Source: Tragulus kanchil (lineage: Eukaryota > Chordata > Mammalia > Artiodactyla > Tragulidae). Taken from it: a stretch of 64,000 nucleotides of DNA. Positions 11,280-22,432 of this stretch are shown here, in pieces. The notes beneath the pieces were generated by a model that saw only the letters and a list, made by a program, of their open reading frames with translations, made no database searches and was not told the DNA's origin. Every line of letters starts with the position of its first letter. Position 1 is the stretch's first letter. The stretch spans positions 39,030,170 through 39,094,169 of the forward strand of contig JAIOJX010000001.1 of the NCBI GenBank assembly GCA_022376925.1, given 5' to 3'. Position numbers and translations under genes: made by a program.

Positions 11280-11349
11280 ACTGTTGTTGTTGTTCAGTTG
11301 TGTCTGACTCTTGCAACCCGATGGATTGCAGTATGCCAGGCCTCCCTGT
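11280..11349 (-). mobile_element. BovB tail scrap, antisense
   Basis: A 70-base piece reads 'ctgttgttgttgttcagttg', 'tgtctgactcttgcaacccg', 'gcagtatgccaggcctccct', the complement of the BovB 3' terminus. It is repeated at 12375-12444 in copy B of duplication 3. Confidence 0.75.
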
Positions 11350-11450
11350 ATGTGCCTAACAACAGAGTTCCAAAATACATTCTGCAAAAACTAACAAAAT
11401 TAAAGTGAAAAATAGATAATTCAACAGAAATTTTTGGAGACTTCAATACT

Positions 11451-11788
11451 CTTATTTTTTTTTTAAAGATTTATTTATTTATTTATTTGGGGCGGGGGTC
11501 GGGTTGGGGAAGGAGGGGAGCAGGTGGGCCACTTCTATTGGTCTTTCGTTTCTCCATGTTCATCCGTCTTTGTTCTTTGGCTCCTGTGGGCCTCCCATCG
11601 CGGTGGCGTCTGTTGTTGCAGAGCGCCGGCTCTGGGCGCCTGCGCTCCAGAGCTCCGGCTCGGTAATTGGACACATCGATCCAGCCGAGATCTCCGCGGT
11701 ATGTGGGATCTTCCCAGGCCAGGGATCGAACTGGCGCCACTTGCACTGCAAGGCGGTGTCCTTACCCACTGGACCACCAGGGGAAGCC
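11451..11788 (-). mobile_element. Young long-form CHR-like SINE, antisense
   Basis: Read on the minus strand, the head begins 'gggcttcccctggtggtcca' with 'aaggacaccgcc', box B at 'ccagttcgatccctgg', a GC-rich body, a C-rich 3' extension (11489-11528 on this strand is G-rich) and an AAAT-repeat tail. Target-site duplications 'caatact' lie at 11444-11450 and 11789-11795. Little decay of CpG sites suggests recent insertion. Copy B is at 12546-12883. Confidence 0.85.
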
Positions 11789-12545
11789 CAATACTGTATT
11801 TTTAATAATGAATAGAAGTAGACAGAAAATAAGCAAGGTTATAAAAAGCTTGAACAACATTATCAACTAACTTGGGCTAAGTGAAATCTATAGAATAATT
11901 CACCCAACAACAGCAGAATAATCTTCCTATGATTAATACAGGCACCTCAGTCCAGTGATTCACAGCTCACTAAGGTCAAGCCTGGAAGCAAATCAGAGTC
12001 AGTTTTCAACATGGGGTCAGAATTGGTTCCTGCACAATTCTAGCAAAATGGCAGACATGAATCCTGCCTGATAAATTATCACAATAAATGTACACGTCAA
12101 CCAAAAGGCAGAGATAGTTATACTGGATTAAGAGTAAACAAGTTCCAACTATATACTGTCTGCAAAAGATACACTTTAGGTTTGATAACACAGATAAGTT
12201 CAAAGTAAAAGAATGGGAAAAATAATACCATTCAAACAACAATTATAAAAGAGCTGGGATATTACTCATATTAGACAAATAGAGTTTAAAACAAAAATAA
12301 TTACTAGAGATGGAGGGGTAAGTTACAAAGAAAATAGGGTCAATTCATCAAGAAGACAAACAATTATATATGTTACTGTTGTTGTTGTTCAGTTGTGTCT
12401 GACTCTTGCAACCCGATGGATTGCAGTATGCCAGGCCTCCCTGTATGTGCCTAACAACAGAGTTCCAAAATACATTCTGCAAAAACTAACAAAATTAAAG
12501 TGAAAAATAGATAATTCAACAGAAATTTTTGGAGACTTCAATACT

Positions 12546-12883
12546 CTTATTTTTTTTTTAAAGATTTATTTATTTATTTATTTGGGGCGGGGGTCGGGTT
12601 GGGGAAGGAGGGGAGCAGGTGGGCCACTTCTATTGGTCTTTCGTTTCTCCATGTTCATCCGTCTTTGTTCTTTGGCTCCTGTGGGCCTCCCATCGCGGTG
12701 GCGTCTGTTGTTGCAGAGCGCCGGCTCTGGGCGCCTGCGCTCCAGAGCTCCGGCTCGGTAATTGGACACATCGATCCAGCCGAGATCTCCGCGGTATGTG
12801 GGATCTTCCCAGGCCAGGGATCGAACTGGCGCCACTTGCACTGCAAGGCGGTGTCCTTACCCACTGGACCACCAGGGGAAGCC
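12546..12883 (-). mobile_element. Young long-form CHR-like SINE (copy B of duplication 3)
   Basis: This is the second copy of the element at 11451-11788, with no difference that I can see, including its flanking target-site duplications. Two identical SINEs at identical sites show that the SINE predates whatever doubled the segment. Confidence 0.85.
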
Positions 12884-13093
12884 CAATACTGTATTTTTAA
12901 TAATGAATAGAAGTAGACAGAAAATAAGCAAGGTTATAAAAAGCTTGAACAACATTATCAACTAACTTGGGCTAAGTGAAATCTATAGAATAATTCACCC
13001 AACAACAGCAGAATAATCTTCCTATGATTAATACAGGCACCTCAGTCCAGTGATTCACAGCTCACTAAGGTCAAGCCTGTTTTATATAGTTTT

Positions 13094-13436
13094 TTTTTCC
13101 TCTTTTTTTTTAAAAAAAAAACTTTTATTTATTTATTTATTTTGGGAGGAGGTGGGGTGGGGAGGGAGGGGGACGGGTGGGCCACTTCTATTGGTCCTTC
13201 ATTCCTCTATCTTCCTCCGTCTTTGTTATTTGGCTCCTGCGGGCCTCCCATCGCGGTGGCGTCTGTCGTTGCAGAGCACCGGCTCTGGGCGCATGCGCTC
13301 CAGAGCTCCGGCTCGGTAATTGGACACATCGGTCCGGCCTCTCCGCGGCACGTGGGATCTTCCCAGGCCAGGGATCGAACCGGCGCCCCTTGCACTGCAA
13401 GGCGGTGTCCTTACCCACTGGACCACCAGGGAAACC
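13094..13436 (-). mobile_element. Young long-form CHR-like SINE, antisense
   Basis: It has the same architecture as 11451-11788 but at an independent site, with a perfect 14-base target-site duplication 'ttttatatagtttt' at 13080-13093 and 13437-13450. The G-rich stretch is 13144-13181. The 179-codon plus-strand frame running through it from 13142 is complementary-strand SINE sequence and not a gene. Confidence 0.9.
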
Positions 13437-13450
13437 TTTTATATAGTTTT

Positions 13451-14232
13451 GTTTCCAACATTTATAGCTGTTTAATAGGCACCTTCTTCCCATGTATTAG
13501 TAACATATTTTTGTTTTGTTTATTTATTATTTTAAAGCCCATGACTTACAGACTCTTCTCCTATACTTTCAGATATACAGTTGAAAAGTTGGGAGGCTTC
13601 TTCCAATCTAGTGGAAGTCAGTTAATCACAGCTGATAACTTTAATGTAGAGTTAAACAATGGTGTGGGATTCATTTTTTAAAAATATTAGTAACAGTTTT
13701 AGAGTAATACAAAAGTAAAGGGAAAGTATAAGACCCTCATGTACACATTACCTGCCTCCAACATCTTTCTCGTTTTATCTATACCACCCTACATACGCTC
13801 TAATTTTAACCTCAAGTTATTTTCAAGCAAAATTAAAGATACAATGTTATGGAAAATCCCTTTGTAAATTCACCTAGTCAGGAACTGAAGGCGACAGAGG
13901 TAGGTGTTGGGAGGGACATACTGGGTTATCAATTAGAAATCCCAGACCTGTCTCCTCATTATTGAGGAGAAATGCTGGGAAATTTTTTTTCTCCTTTCTC
14001 ATCTTGGCCATAGCATCTTCATCTGTTAAATGAAGAGACTTGGTTTGTAAATTAGTGGTTGTCCATCTTGACTGCACTGATCATTGGAATTGCATGACGA
14101 GCTATTAAAATTTATAGAACCTCCTGAGAGTAAGGTCTGGCTTTAGTATTTATTGATAAAAGGAAAAAAAAGAAAACTCCTCAGGTTATTTTAATATGAA
14201 TCCAGAGCTGATACAATGACCTGGAAAAGTCT
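13451..14232. other. Unique AT-rich sequence
   Basis: No named repeat or exon was recognised. A minus-strand 67-codon frame at 13874-14077 has no family features. Confidence 0.35.
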
Positions 14233-14841
14233 CTGTGATAGTTAACTTTAAGAGCCAACTTGGCTAGACTGTATTACCCAATTATTTAATCAAACATTAT
14301 TCTATTATAAATGTTGCTGTGAAGTATTTGGTAGGTATGGTTAATATTTGTAATCAATTGGCTTTAAGTAAAAGAGATCATGCCATCTAATTAATTGAAG
14401 GCCTTAAGAGCAAAAACAAAAGTTTCCTGGAGAAGAAATTTGACTTTAAGACTGCAGCATCATCTCCCACCTGAATTTCCAGCCTGCTAGCCTGGCCTAC
14501 AGATATTGGACTTGACAGCCCTTACAATCATGTGAGTCAATTCCTTAAAGTACTTTGGCTACCTGATGTGAAAAGTGGACTCATTGGAAAAGGGCCTGAT
14601 GCTGGGGAAGATCAAGGGCAGGAGGAGAAGGAGACGGCAGAGAATGGGGTGGTTAGATATCATCACCAACTCAATGGACACGAATCTGAGCAAACTCCAG
14701 AAGACAGAGGAGCCTGGGGTGCTGCATTTCATGGGATTGCAAAGAGTTGGACACGACTGAGTGACTGAACAACAGCAAATATCTTTTCTGTATAATATAG
14801 TATATATCATTTTGGTTTCTCTGAAGAACCCTGGCTGATAC
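14233..14841 (+). mobile_element. MLT2-type ERVL LTR, split by BovB
   Basis: It opens 'gatagttaactttaagagcc', continues through 'catgtgagtcaattcctta' and, after an inserted BovB end, closes with 'ctctgaagaaccctggctga' and 'tacag'. These are landmarks of the old mammalian MLT2 LTR family. No internal retroviral sequence is seen, so it is a solo LTR remnant. Confidence 0.65.
14551..14778 (+). mobile_element. BovB 3' end inside an MLT2 LTR
   Basis: The sense BovB tail runs from 'tactttggctacctgatgtg' through 'actcattggaaaagggcctg' to 'gttggacacgactgagtgac' and ends in 'tgaacaacagc'. It interrupts the older LTR, so it is the younger of the two. The 78-codon frame here is a remnant of the BovB C terminus. 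Confidence 0.9.
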
Positions 14842-15713
14842 AGTCTTCCTCTGCATTTCTAAGGTTTCTAGTTCCCATTACGTATCCCTGCTTCTGTCAA
14901 AACCAGTCTTGCCTTTCTGAAATCCATCTTTGTCAGCTGGACAATTTACTGAGAGGTTACCATTTATTGAAGAGTTATAATGTGCCAAGCAGCATGCTTA
15001 GTGTCTTTCCCTGACCACCCTTGGTTGTTGTGTTAAACTGTCTCTGTCAGTGTCTGAAAGAGAATACTTACAAAATAGTAGGTAACATACATGTTATTCC
15101 TTTGATCTCATAGTTTTATTAGATTTGTATTAGTGTCTTGGGTCACAGAGTCTTAGTAACTAGGAGATAATTTTTTGCCATATTGTTATTGTTTTTATTG
15201 CCTATCACCTGCTTTCTTTTGCTGCAGATACATTTTTCTTAGCCCTGGGAGACAGGATTATTTACAGTGCATAGTGCTCAATAAAAAGCACTTAAGTGTT
15301 AAGATAGCGTCAAATAAAAGTTGATTGCTGTAAATTCAAATTGTGCCTTTTCTCTGAAATCTCAAAGGCTCACAGAGCATTGAAAGAGTGAACCGAGGAG
15401 GTGAGCATTAGTGGGAAGAGATCAAGATCTGGACCCTTGCTACTCAGTCAGTACCTAGTCTTTGGATCCGCAGGCATGATGCTTGTTAGAAATGCGGAAC
15501 TGGGGCCCCATCCCAGATCTGCTAAGTCCAAATCTGCATTTTGACAAGATTCCCAGGTGACTGATATGCACATTAACGTTGAGAAGTGCTGATCTATTCT
15601 CAGAAATAGAATAAATTTCACCTTATTTTAGCTATCCTATTTGTGGCCAATTACTTTGTGACATGAGTTTTGGGGTTAAATCTCTGACGATGACTTTTGG
15701 GGTTAGGTCTCTG
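14842..15713. other. Unique sequence, possible L2 scrap
   Basis: No gene is evident. A short 'tgtgccaagcagcatgctta' near 14980 resembles an L2 or MIR core. The rest is unrecognised. Confidence 0.35.
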
Positions 15714-15918
15714 GGTTTCCCCTGGTGGCTTAGATGGTAAAGAATCTGCCTGCAGTATGGGAGACTTGTTTTCGATCCCTGGGTCAGGAAGATCCCCTGG
15801 AGGAGGGCATGGCAACCCACTCCAGTATTCTTGCCTGGAGAATCCCATGGACAGAGGAGCCTGGCAAGCTATAGTCCATGGGGTCACAAAGAGTTGGGCA
15901 CAACCGAGAGACTAACAC
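15714..15918 (+). mobile_element. Bov-tA SINE, sense
   Basis: The tRNA-like head 'gggtttcccctggtggctta' with box B-like 'ttttcgatccctgg' is followed by the tail 'actccagtattcttgcctgg', 'agaatcccatggacagagga' and 'gggtcacaaagagttgggca'. It is full length. The 72-codon frame here is SINE sequence. Confidence 0.92.
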
Positions 15919-16622
15919 TCTGGTGATAGCCTGGGTTGAGAACTTGGGAAGGACTGGGGTCAGGGCTCAATCTAGGACCATAAATTAGAACAACAAGAAC
16001 AAAACTGGCCTTGGAATCATAGCTGCTGGCTTCCTGAAAACTTGTATTTTTCTCTAATTTACCCTAATTGGTATTTCTGTTTTTTTCCTTTGTAGAACAA
16101 TCATTTTAAGTAGTACCATCCCATGGCCCTTTCTTTTTAGGCTGTCTTGGCTCTTTTTTCATTTAGCTCCTCACTCTTGACCTAAGTCTGGTTCTGTGAC
16201 ACACTCAGGTCCACTGCTGTCAGAGCAGTTTCTTTTGGATGGGATCAGCGGAACCATTGGAATTCTCCAACTGATGCAAGGCAAAATGCCCCCAGGTAGG
16301 CTAGTCCTTCCCACACCATCCCTATGCCCTGCTCCTCCTCTCCCAAGGAAAGCTATATTCCCCTGCCTCTGAAATGTAGCATAGTTTATCAATTGAAGCT
16401 TGACATTTGGGAACATTCTGGGAAATCATTTTAGACAAAAATCCGAGCACAATTCAATCTCAGTCCTAGTCATGCCAGTTAGCCTCAGGAAAGAACAGGT
16501 CTTTCAGGAAAACTTCCATCAAGCCCTCCACAGGGCCTGATAAATTGAATCTAAAGCATCTTACCTACATGGGTGGCTATTTGAGTTAGCACTGCATGGG
16601 CATCTTTCTGGAGCATATTTTT

Positions 16623-16876
16623 TCTTTTTTTGGCCACTTCTATTGCTTCTTCATCTATTTATCTTTGTTCTTTGGCCTGTGTGAGCCTCCCATTGCAGGC
16701 TTCCCCTGCCACAGAGCACCGGTTCTGGGCACAGACACCCCAGAGCTCCGGCTCGATAGTTAGACACATCGGTCCAGCTGCTCCATGGCATGTGGGATCT
16801 TCCCAGGGCAGGGATCGAACTGGCATCCCCTGCACTGCAAGGTGGTGTCCTTACCTACTGGACCACCAGGGAAGCC
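16623..16876 (-). mobile_element. Young short-form CHR-like SINE, antisense
   Basis: On the minus strand the head is 'gggcttccctggtggtccag', with 'aaggacaccacc', box B 'ccagttcgatccctg' and a shorter 3' part lacking the C-rich extension. The target-site duplication is 'ctggagcatattttt' at 16608-16622 and 16877-16891. Copy B is at 17733-17986 with two base differences. Confidence 0.88.
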
Positions 16877-17732
16877 CTGGAGCATATTTTTACTAAGTGT
16901 TAAGTAATTTTAAACATTTTTAAAAAGGATAAATGGCTGTGTTGTGGAATATAGTATAATATGTGAATTTTTAAGGGAGAACGCAAGACTTCAAAGAAAA
17001 TTCTGCTTGTAAAGGGCACTCACTTCAAAGTGCCCTTCAGGAATAGGTAGCTATTGCACTTCTGTTAGTGATAGTCAGGTGTGCAAGTTTAAGAAATACT
17101 GGGTATGCCAAGAATTATGCTAGGGGATACAGAGATGACTAAAACCCAGCCACTAATCTCCAGAATCCTAGAATGGGGGCTCTGAAACATTCCTAAGTAG
17201 ACGTTGAGTTCCTGGAGGACATGGACCATCCCATGGCCCTTTCTTTTTAGGCTGTCTTGGCTCTTTTTTCATTTAGCTCCTCACTCTTGACCTAAGTCTG
17301 GTTCTGTGACACACTCAGGTCCACTGCTGTCAGAGCAGTTTCTTTTGGATGGGATCAGCGGAACCATTGGAATTCTCCAACTGATGCAAGGCAAAATGCC
17401 CCCAGGTAGGCTAGTCCTTCCCACACCATCCCTATGCCCTGCTCCTCCTCTCCCAAGGAAAGCTATATTCCCCTGCCTCTGAAATGTAGCATAGTTTATC
17501 AATTGAAGCTTGACATTTGGGAACATTCTGGGAAATCATTTTAGACAAAAATCCGAGCACAATTCAATCTCAGTCCTAGTCATGCCAGTTAGCCTCAGGA
17601 AAGAACAGGTCTTTCAGGAAAACTTCCATCAAGCCCTCCACAGGGCCTGATAAATTGAATCTAAAGCATCTTACCTACATGGGTGGCTATTTGAGTTAGC
17701 ACTGCATGGGCATCTTTCTGGAGCATATTTTT

Positions 17733-17986
17733 TCTTTTTTTGGCCACTTCTATTGCTTCTTCATCTATTTATCTTTGTTCTTTGGCCCGTGTGGGCCTCC
17801 CATTGCAGGCTTCCCCTGCCACAGAGCACCGGTTCTGGGCACAGACACCCCAGAGCTCCGGCTCGATAGTTAGACACATCGGTCCAGCTGCTCCATGGCA
17901 TGTGGGATCTTCCCAGGGCAGGGATCGAACTGGCATCCCCTGCACTGCAAGGTGGTGTCCTTACCTACTGGACCACCAGGGAAGCC
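17733..17986 (-). mobile_element. Young short-form CHR-like SINE (copy B of duplication 4)
   Basis: This is the second copy of 16623-16876. It reads 'ggcccgtgtgggcctccc' where copy A reads 'ggcctgtgtgagcctccc'. Both changes lie at positions that vary among SINE family members, which fits consensus bleeding from other copies. Confidence 0.88.
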
Positions 17987-18391
17987 CTGGAGCATATTTT
18001 TACTAAGTGTTAAGTAATTTTAAACATTTTTAAAAGGATAAATGGCTGTGTTGTGGAATATAGTATAATATGTGAATTTTTAAGGGAGAACGCAAGACTT
18101 CAAAGAAAATTCTGCTTGTAAAGGGCACTCACTTCAAAGTGCCCTTCAGGAATAGGTAGCTATTGCACTTCTGTTAGTGATAGTCAGGTGTGCAAGTTTA
18201 AGAAATACTGGGTATGCCAAGAATTATGCTAGGGGATACAGAGATGACTAAAACCCAGCCACTAATCTCCAGAATCCTAGAATGGGGGCTCTGAAACATT
18301 CCTAAGTAGACGTTGAGTTCCTGGAGGACATGGACCATCCTCTAATTATTGTTGAATTAATAAAACAGTTCTATCCTTGTATAATCACTTT

Positions 18392-18625
18392 GTGCATACC
18401 CAGTTGCTTCAATCATGTCTGACTCTTTGCGACCCCATGGACTGTAGCTCTGTGGACTGTAGCCAGGCTCCTCCATGGGATTCTCCAGGCAAGAATACAG
18501 GAGGGGGATGCTATGCCCTCCTCCAGGGTGTCTTCTGAGTCCAGGAATCAAACCCGAGTCTCTTATACCTCCTGCGTTGGCAGGTGGTTCTTCACTACTA
18601 CCGCCATCTGAGAAGGCCCATAATG
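18392..18625 (-). mobile_element. Bov-tA SINE, antisense
   Basis: Landmarks are 'aatcatgtctgactctttgc', 'gaccccatggactgtagctc', 'ggattctccaggcaagaata' and the head complement 'gttggcaggtggttcttcac'. A short duplication of 'tgtggactgtagc' is present inside. The flanks share 'atcacttt' as a target-site duplication (18384-18391 and 18626-18633). Copy B is at about 19497-19730. Confidence 0.88.
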
Positions 18626-18633
18626 ATCACTTT

Positions 18634-18775
18634 ATTTAACAAGTATTGTCTTATTCCCTCACCATGTGGGCCAGGCCACGTGCTGTGAACTGGAGATTAC
18701 AGCAGTAAATCAGACACAGGTCTTGTCTTCTGGTGGGCGAGACAGTCAATGAAGCAGAGATGCACAAGAGGGCAC
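18634..18775 (-). mobile_element. L2 fragment, antisense
   Basis: The 'gccaggccacgtgctgtgaa' and 'cttgtcttctggtgggcgag' region resembles the L2 3' part near 'ctcatggagcttacattcta'. It is old and short. It recurs in copy B near 19739-19880. Confidence 0.4.
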
Positions 18776-20528
18776 TCTATCCTTGCCGGGACACAAGAAG
18801 CAAAGTTTTGTGGAAGGAATGTGTTCCACATGGGGTTGCATTTAAAGCTGCATAATTTACTTTGCAAAATATATCACTTAAAACAACAACAAAAATTATG
18901 TTGTCGATATGAAAGGAGATACCCTTTCATGAGTTTCATAGATAAAGGAAGGTTTTTGTGATATCTTTGACAAGCCCATGAAAACAGGCCAAACTGAGCA
19001 GCCTAATGGTGAGGAAAGGAAGAGGAGAAAAAATTCCATATGGGAAGGTAGAGAGGAAATTGCTTTCTCTCCCATCATGGTTACCAGGAGATATGATCTT
19101 ATCCATCAGAAGATAATTCTAGATTAGAAGGCCAAACACCTTGGTTCTGGTAAAGTGACTCAACTTTCCAGAACTACATTCCTAATCAGTGAAATAGCAC
19201 TTGACAAGACTTGCTCAGCCTCCCTTATGGGTTGTTAAAATGATTGAAAGAGCTAAAATATGTGAAAAATTCCAAGATGCTGAGGCTATGTATATATAAG
19301 GTATTTCTATGCTATGTGAAGAATTCTAAGATGCTAAGGGATACAGAGATGACTAAAACCCAGCCACTAATCTCCAGAATCCTAGAATGGGGGCTCTGAA
19401 ACATTCCTAAGTAGACGTTGAGTTCCTGGAGGACATGGACCATCCTCTAATTATTGTTGAATTAATAAAACAGTTCTATCCTTGTATAATCACTTTGTGC
19501 ATACCCAGTTGCTTCAATCATGTCTGACTCTTTGCGACCCCATGGACTGTAGCTCTGTGGACTGTAGCCAGGCTCCTCCATGGGATTCTCCAGGCAAGAA
19601 TACAGGAGGGGGATGCTATGCCCTCCTCCAGGGTGTCTTCTGAGTCCAGGAATCAAACCCGAGTCTCTTATACCTCCTGCGTTGGCAGGTGGTTCTTCAC
19701 TACTACCGCCATCTGAGAAGGCCCATAATGATCACTTTATTTAACAAGTATTGTCTTATTCCCTCACCATGTGGGCCAGGCCACGTGCTGTGAACTGGAG
19801 ATTACAGCAGTAAATCAGACACAGGTCTTGTCTTCTGGTGGGCGAGACAGTCAATGAAGCAGAGATGCACAAGAGGGCACTCTATCCTTGCCGGGACACA
19901 AGAAGCAAAGGTTTGTGGAAGGAATGTGTTCCACATGGGGTTGCATTTAAAGCTGCATAATTTACTTTGCAAAATATATCACTTAAAACAACAACAAAAA
20001 TTATGTTGTCGATATGAAAGGAGATACCCTTTCATGAGTTTCATAGAAAAAGGGAAAGGGTTTTTTGTGATATCTTTGACAAGCCCATGAAAACAGGCCA
20101 AACTGAGCAGCCTAATGGTGAGGAAAGGAAGAGGAGAAAAAATTCCATATGGGAAGGTAGAGAGGAAATTGCTTTCTCTCCCATCATGGTTACCAGGAGA
20201 TATGATCTTATCCATCAGAAGATAATTCTAGATTAGAAGGCCAAACACCTTGGTTCTGGTAAAGTGACTCAACTTTCCAGAACTACATTCCTAATCAGTG
20301 AAATAGCACTTGACAAGACTTGCTCAGCCTCCCTTATGGGTTGTTAAAATGATTGAAAGAGCTAAAATATGTGAAAAATTCCAAGATGCTGAGGCTATGT
20401 ATATATAAGGTATTTCTATGCTATGTGAAGAATTCTAAGATGCTAAGGTTGTTTACATACAAGGTTTTTCTACTACACAATTTCAGAAGGGCCTCTGGCC
20501 TTGCCCAAACTCCTCTTACCTATGGGTT

Positions 20529-20950
20529 AAAAAAGAAAACTTGAGACTGTGATGAAACTGTTTCTTTGACTTGCTTTTTGTTGCTTTTGTTAGTATAATC
20601 ATACAGAATGGTTTGCCTAAGAGAACCTACCCCTCTGCCTGGCAGTTAAACTGAGGTGTCTTTGTTCAGAACCCTGTCCACCTGTGGATGGCAGGAAGGG
20701 AGAAATCAACACATTCCCTGCCTGAGGCTTGCCATTCTAAGAGATGTTTACAAGATTAATGGCCTTTCTGCCTTGCTTCCTCACCTCTCCCAATCTCTGA
20801 TCTGTAAAAGAACCTGGCATCCAGACCCTGATAAGATGGTTATTTTGAGGTGCTAGCTTGCCATCTTCTCAGTCAGCTGCTTTCTGAATAAAGCAGTTTT
20901 CCTTGCCTCAAAAAAACAAAAGCAAAACAAACAAAAAACCCCAAACTTGA
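20529..20950 (+). mobile_element. Retroposed ERV LTR transcript (5'-truncated, with A-rich tail)
   Basis: The insert at 20545-20932 carries the U3-R part of the same LTR family as 10466-10891 ('gttcagaaccctgtccacct', 'gatggcaggaaggg'). It ends shortly after AATAAA (20887-20892) at 'ccttgcctc', where R would be cleaved, and continues as an A-rich tail instead of U5. It is flanked by an imperfect duplication, 'aaaaaagaaaacttga' at 20529-20544 and 'aaaaaaccccaaacttga' at 20933-20950, and the left junction is TTAAAA-like. This is the hallmark of L1-mediated retroposition of an LTR-terminated RNA. No viral reading frame is present. Confidence 0.65.
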
Positions 20951-21055
20951 CTTACACCTTTGCACTAGGGGAAATAAATATTTAACATGAACTGTGTAAC
21001 AGATTGTGGGCTTAGAATTTTAACAGAGCTCACTCATTAATTTTTATATCAATGT

Positions 21056-21200
21056 TTAGTGTGTGGTATTATTCCCGTCTTCCAGATGTTAGCTTGAAGC
21101 TATAAGTGATAAATTTCCCAAGATCACATACCTAGCAAGGGTTGGAGGCAAGGCCTGAGTCTTAAATTCATCTCCTTAATTATGAAGCCATTCTGGTTCC
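21056..21200 (-). mobile_element. MIR, antisense
   Basis: The stretch reads 'tggtattattcccgtcttcc', 'ttcccaagatcacataccta' and 'gcaagggttggaggcaagg', the complementary MIR core. It is repeated at 22173-22317 in copy B of duplication 6. Confidence 0.65.
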
Positions 21201-21645
21201 TCGAGTTGATAGATGCTGAGTTGTAATTTTCCTAGGAGGAATACCTCAGTCTTAGTCACTCAGTGGCAAAGACCTGAGTGTAAATGACTGTGTCAACTCC
21301 TTTTCTTAGAGCAAGCTTATGTTCAGTCACTAAGTTGTGTCCAACACCTTGTGACCCCATAGATTGCAGCACATGAGGCTTCCCTGTTGTTTGCCTTCTC
21401 CTGGAGTTTGCTCATACTCGTGTCCGTTGAGTCAGGGATGCCATCCACCCATCCCTTTCCCCCTTTCTTCCCCGCATGCTAAAATATGTGAAAAATTCCA
21501 AGATGCTGAGGCTATGTATATATAAGGTATTTCTATGCTATGTGAAGAATTCTAAGATGCTAAGGTTGTTTACATACAAGGTTTTTCTACTACACAATTT
21601 CAGAAGGGCCTCTGGCCTTGCCCAAACTCCTCTTACCTATGGGTT

Positions 21646-22067
21646 AAAAAAGAAAACTTGAGACTGTGATGAAACTGTTTCTTTGACTTGCTTTTTGTTG
21701 CTTTTGTTAGTATAATCATACAGAATGGTTTGCCTAAGAGAACCTACCCCTCTGCCTGGCAGTTAAACTGAGGTGTCTTTGTTCAGAACCCTGTCCACCT
21801 GTGGATGGCAGGAAGGGAGAAATCAACACATTCCCTGCCTGAGGCTTGCCATTCTAAGAGATGTTTACAAGATTAATGGCCTTTCTGCCTTGCTTCCTCA
21901 CCTCTCCCAATCTCTGATCTGTAAAAGAACCTGGCATCCAGACCCTGATAAGATGGTTATTTTGAGGTGCTAGCTTGCCATCTTCTCAGTCAGCTGCTTT
22001 CTGAATAAAGCAGTTTTCCTTGCCTCAAAAAAACAAAAGCAAAACAAACAAAAAACCCCAAACTTGA
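21646..22067 (+). mobile_element. Retroposed ERV LTR transcript (copy B of duplication 6)
   Basis: This is the second copy of 20529-20950, offset 1117, with tail and flanking duplication preserved. It is not an independent insertion. Confidence 0.65.
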
Positions 22068-22432
22068 CTTACACCTTTGCACTAGGGGAAATAAATATTT
22101 AACATGAACTGTGTAACAGATTGTGGGCTTAGAATTTTAACAGAGCTCACTCATTAATTTTTATATCAATGTTTAGTGTGTGGTATTATTCCCGTCTTCC
22201 AGATGTTAGCTTGAAGCTATAAGTGATAAATTTCCCAAGATCACATACCTAGCAAGGGTTGGAGGCAAGGCCTGAGTCTTAAATTCATCTCCTTAATTAT
22301 GAAGCCATTCTGGTTCCTCGAGTTGATAGATGCTGAGTTGTAATTTTCCTAGGAGGAATACCTCAGTCTTAGTCACTCAGTGGCAAAGACCTGAGTGTAA
22401 ATGACTGTGTCAACTCCTTTTCTTAGAGCAAG

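Larger units (their letters stand above)
10864..13079. repeat. Tandem duplication 3 (about 1120 bp)
   Basis: Copy A is 10864-11983 and copy B 11984-13079, with a shared 'ggaagcaaatcagagtcag' at each start. Copy B has lost about 25 bases near its start and its sequence there is altered ('ggttcctgcacaattctagc' against a longer form at 10905-10955), after which the offset is steady at 1095. Copy A ends at 'gtcaagcct', where copy B continues into new DNA. It contains the LTR edge, a BovB scrap and a long SINE. Confidence 0.92.
16115..18340. repeat. Tandem duplication 4 (1110 bp), chained to 5
   Basis: Copy A is 16115-17224 and copy B 17225-18340, offset 1110, with microhomology 'accatcc' at the seam. 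Two substitutions lie inside the SINE (16676-16684 against 17786-17794) and one A-run differs near 16921/18031. The last about 113 bases of copy B are also the start of the next duplicated segment, so that stretch exists three times. Confidence 0.93.
18228..20448. repeat. Tandem duplication 5 (1105 bp), chained to 4 and 6
   Basis: Copy A is 18228-19332 and copy B 19333-20448, offset 1105, then 1109 after a purine-run difference ('gataaaggaaggtttttgtg' near 18943 against a 4-base longer form near 20046). The seam shares 'gctaggg'/'gctaaggg'. The end of copy B is also the start of duplication 6. Confidence 0.93.

Noticed and set aside
13142..13681. 179-codon plus-strand frame
   Set aside because: Most of it is the complement of the SINE at 13094-13436 followed by unique DNA. 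The same peptide pieces recur at every SINE copy.
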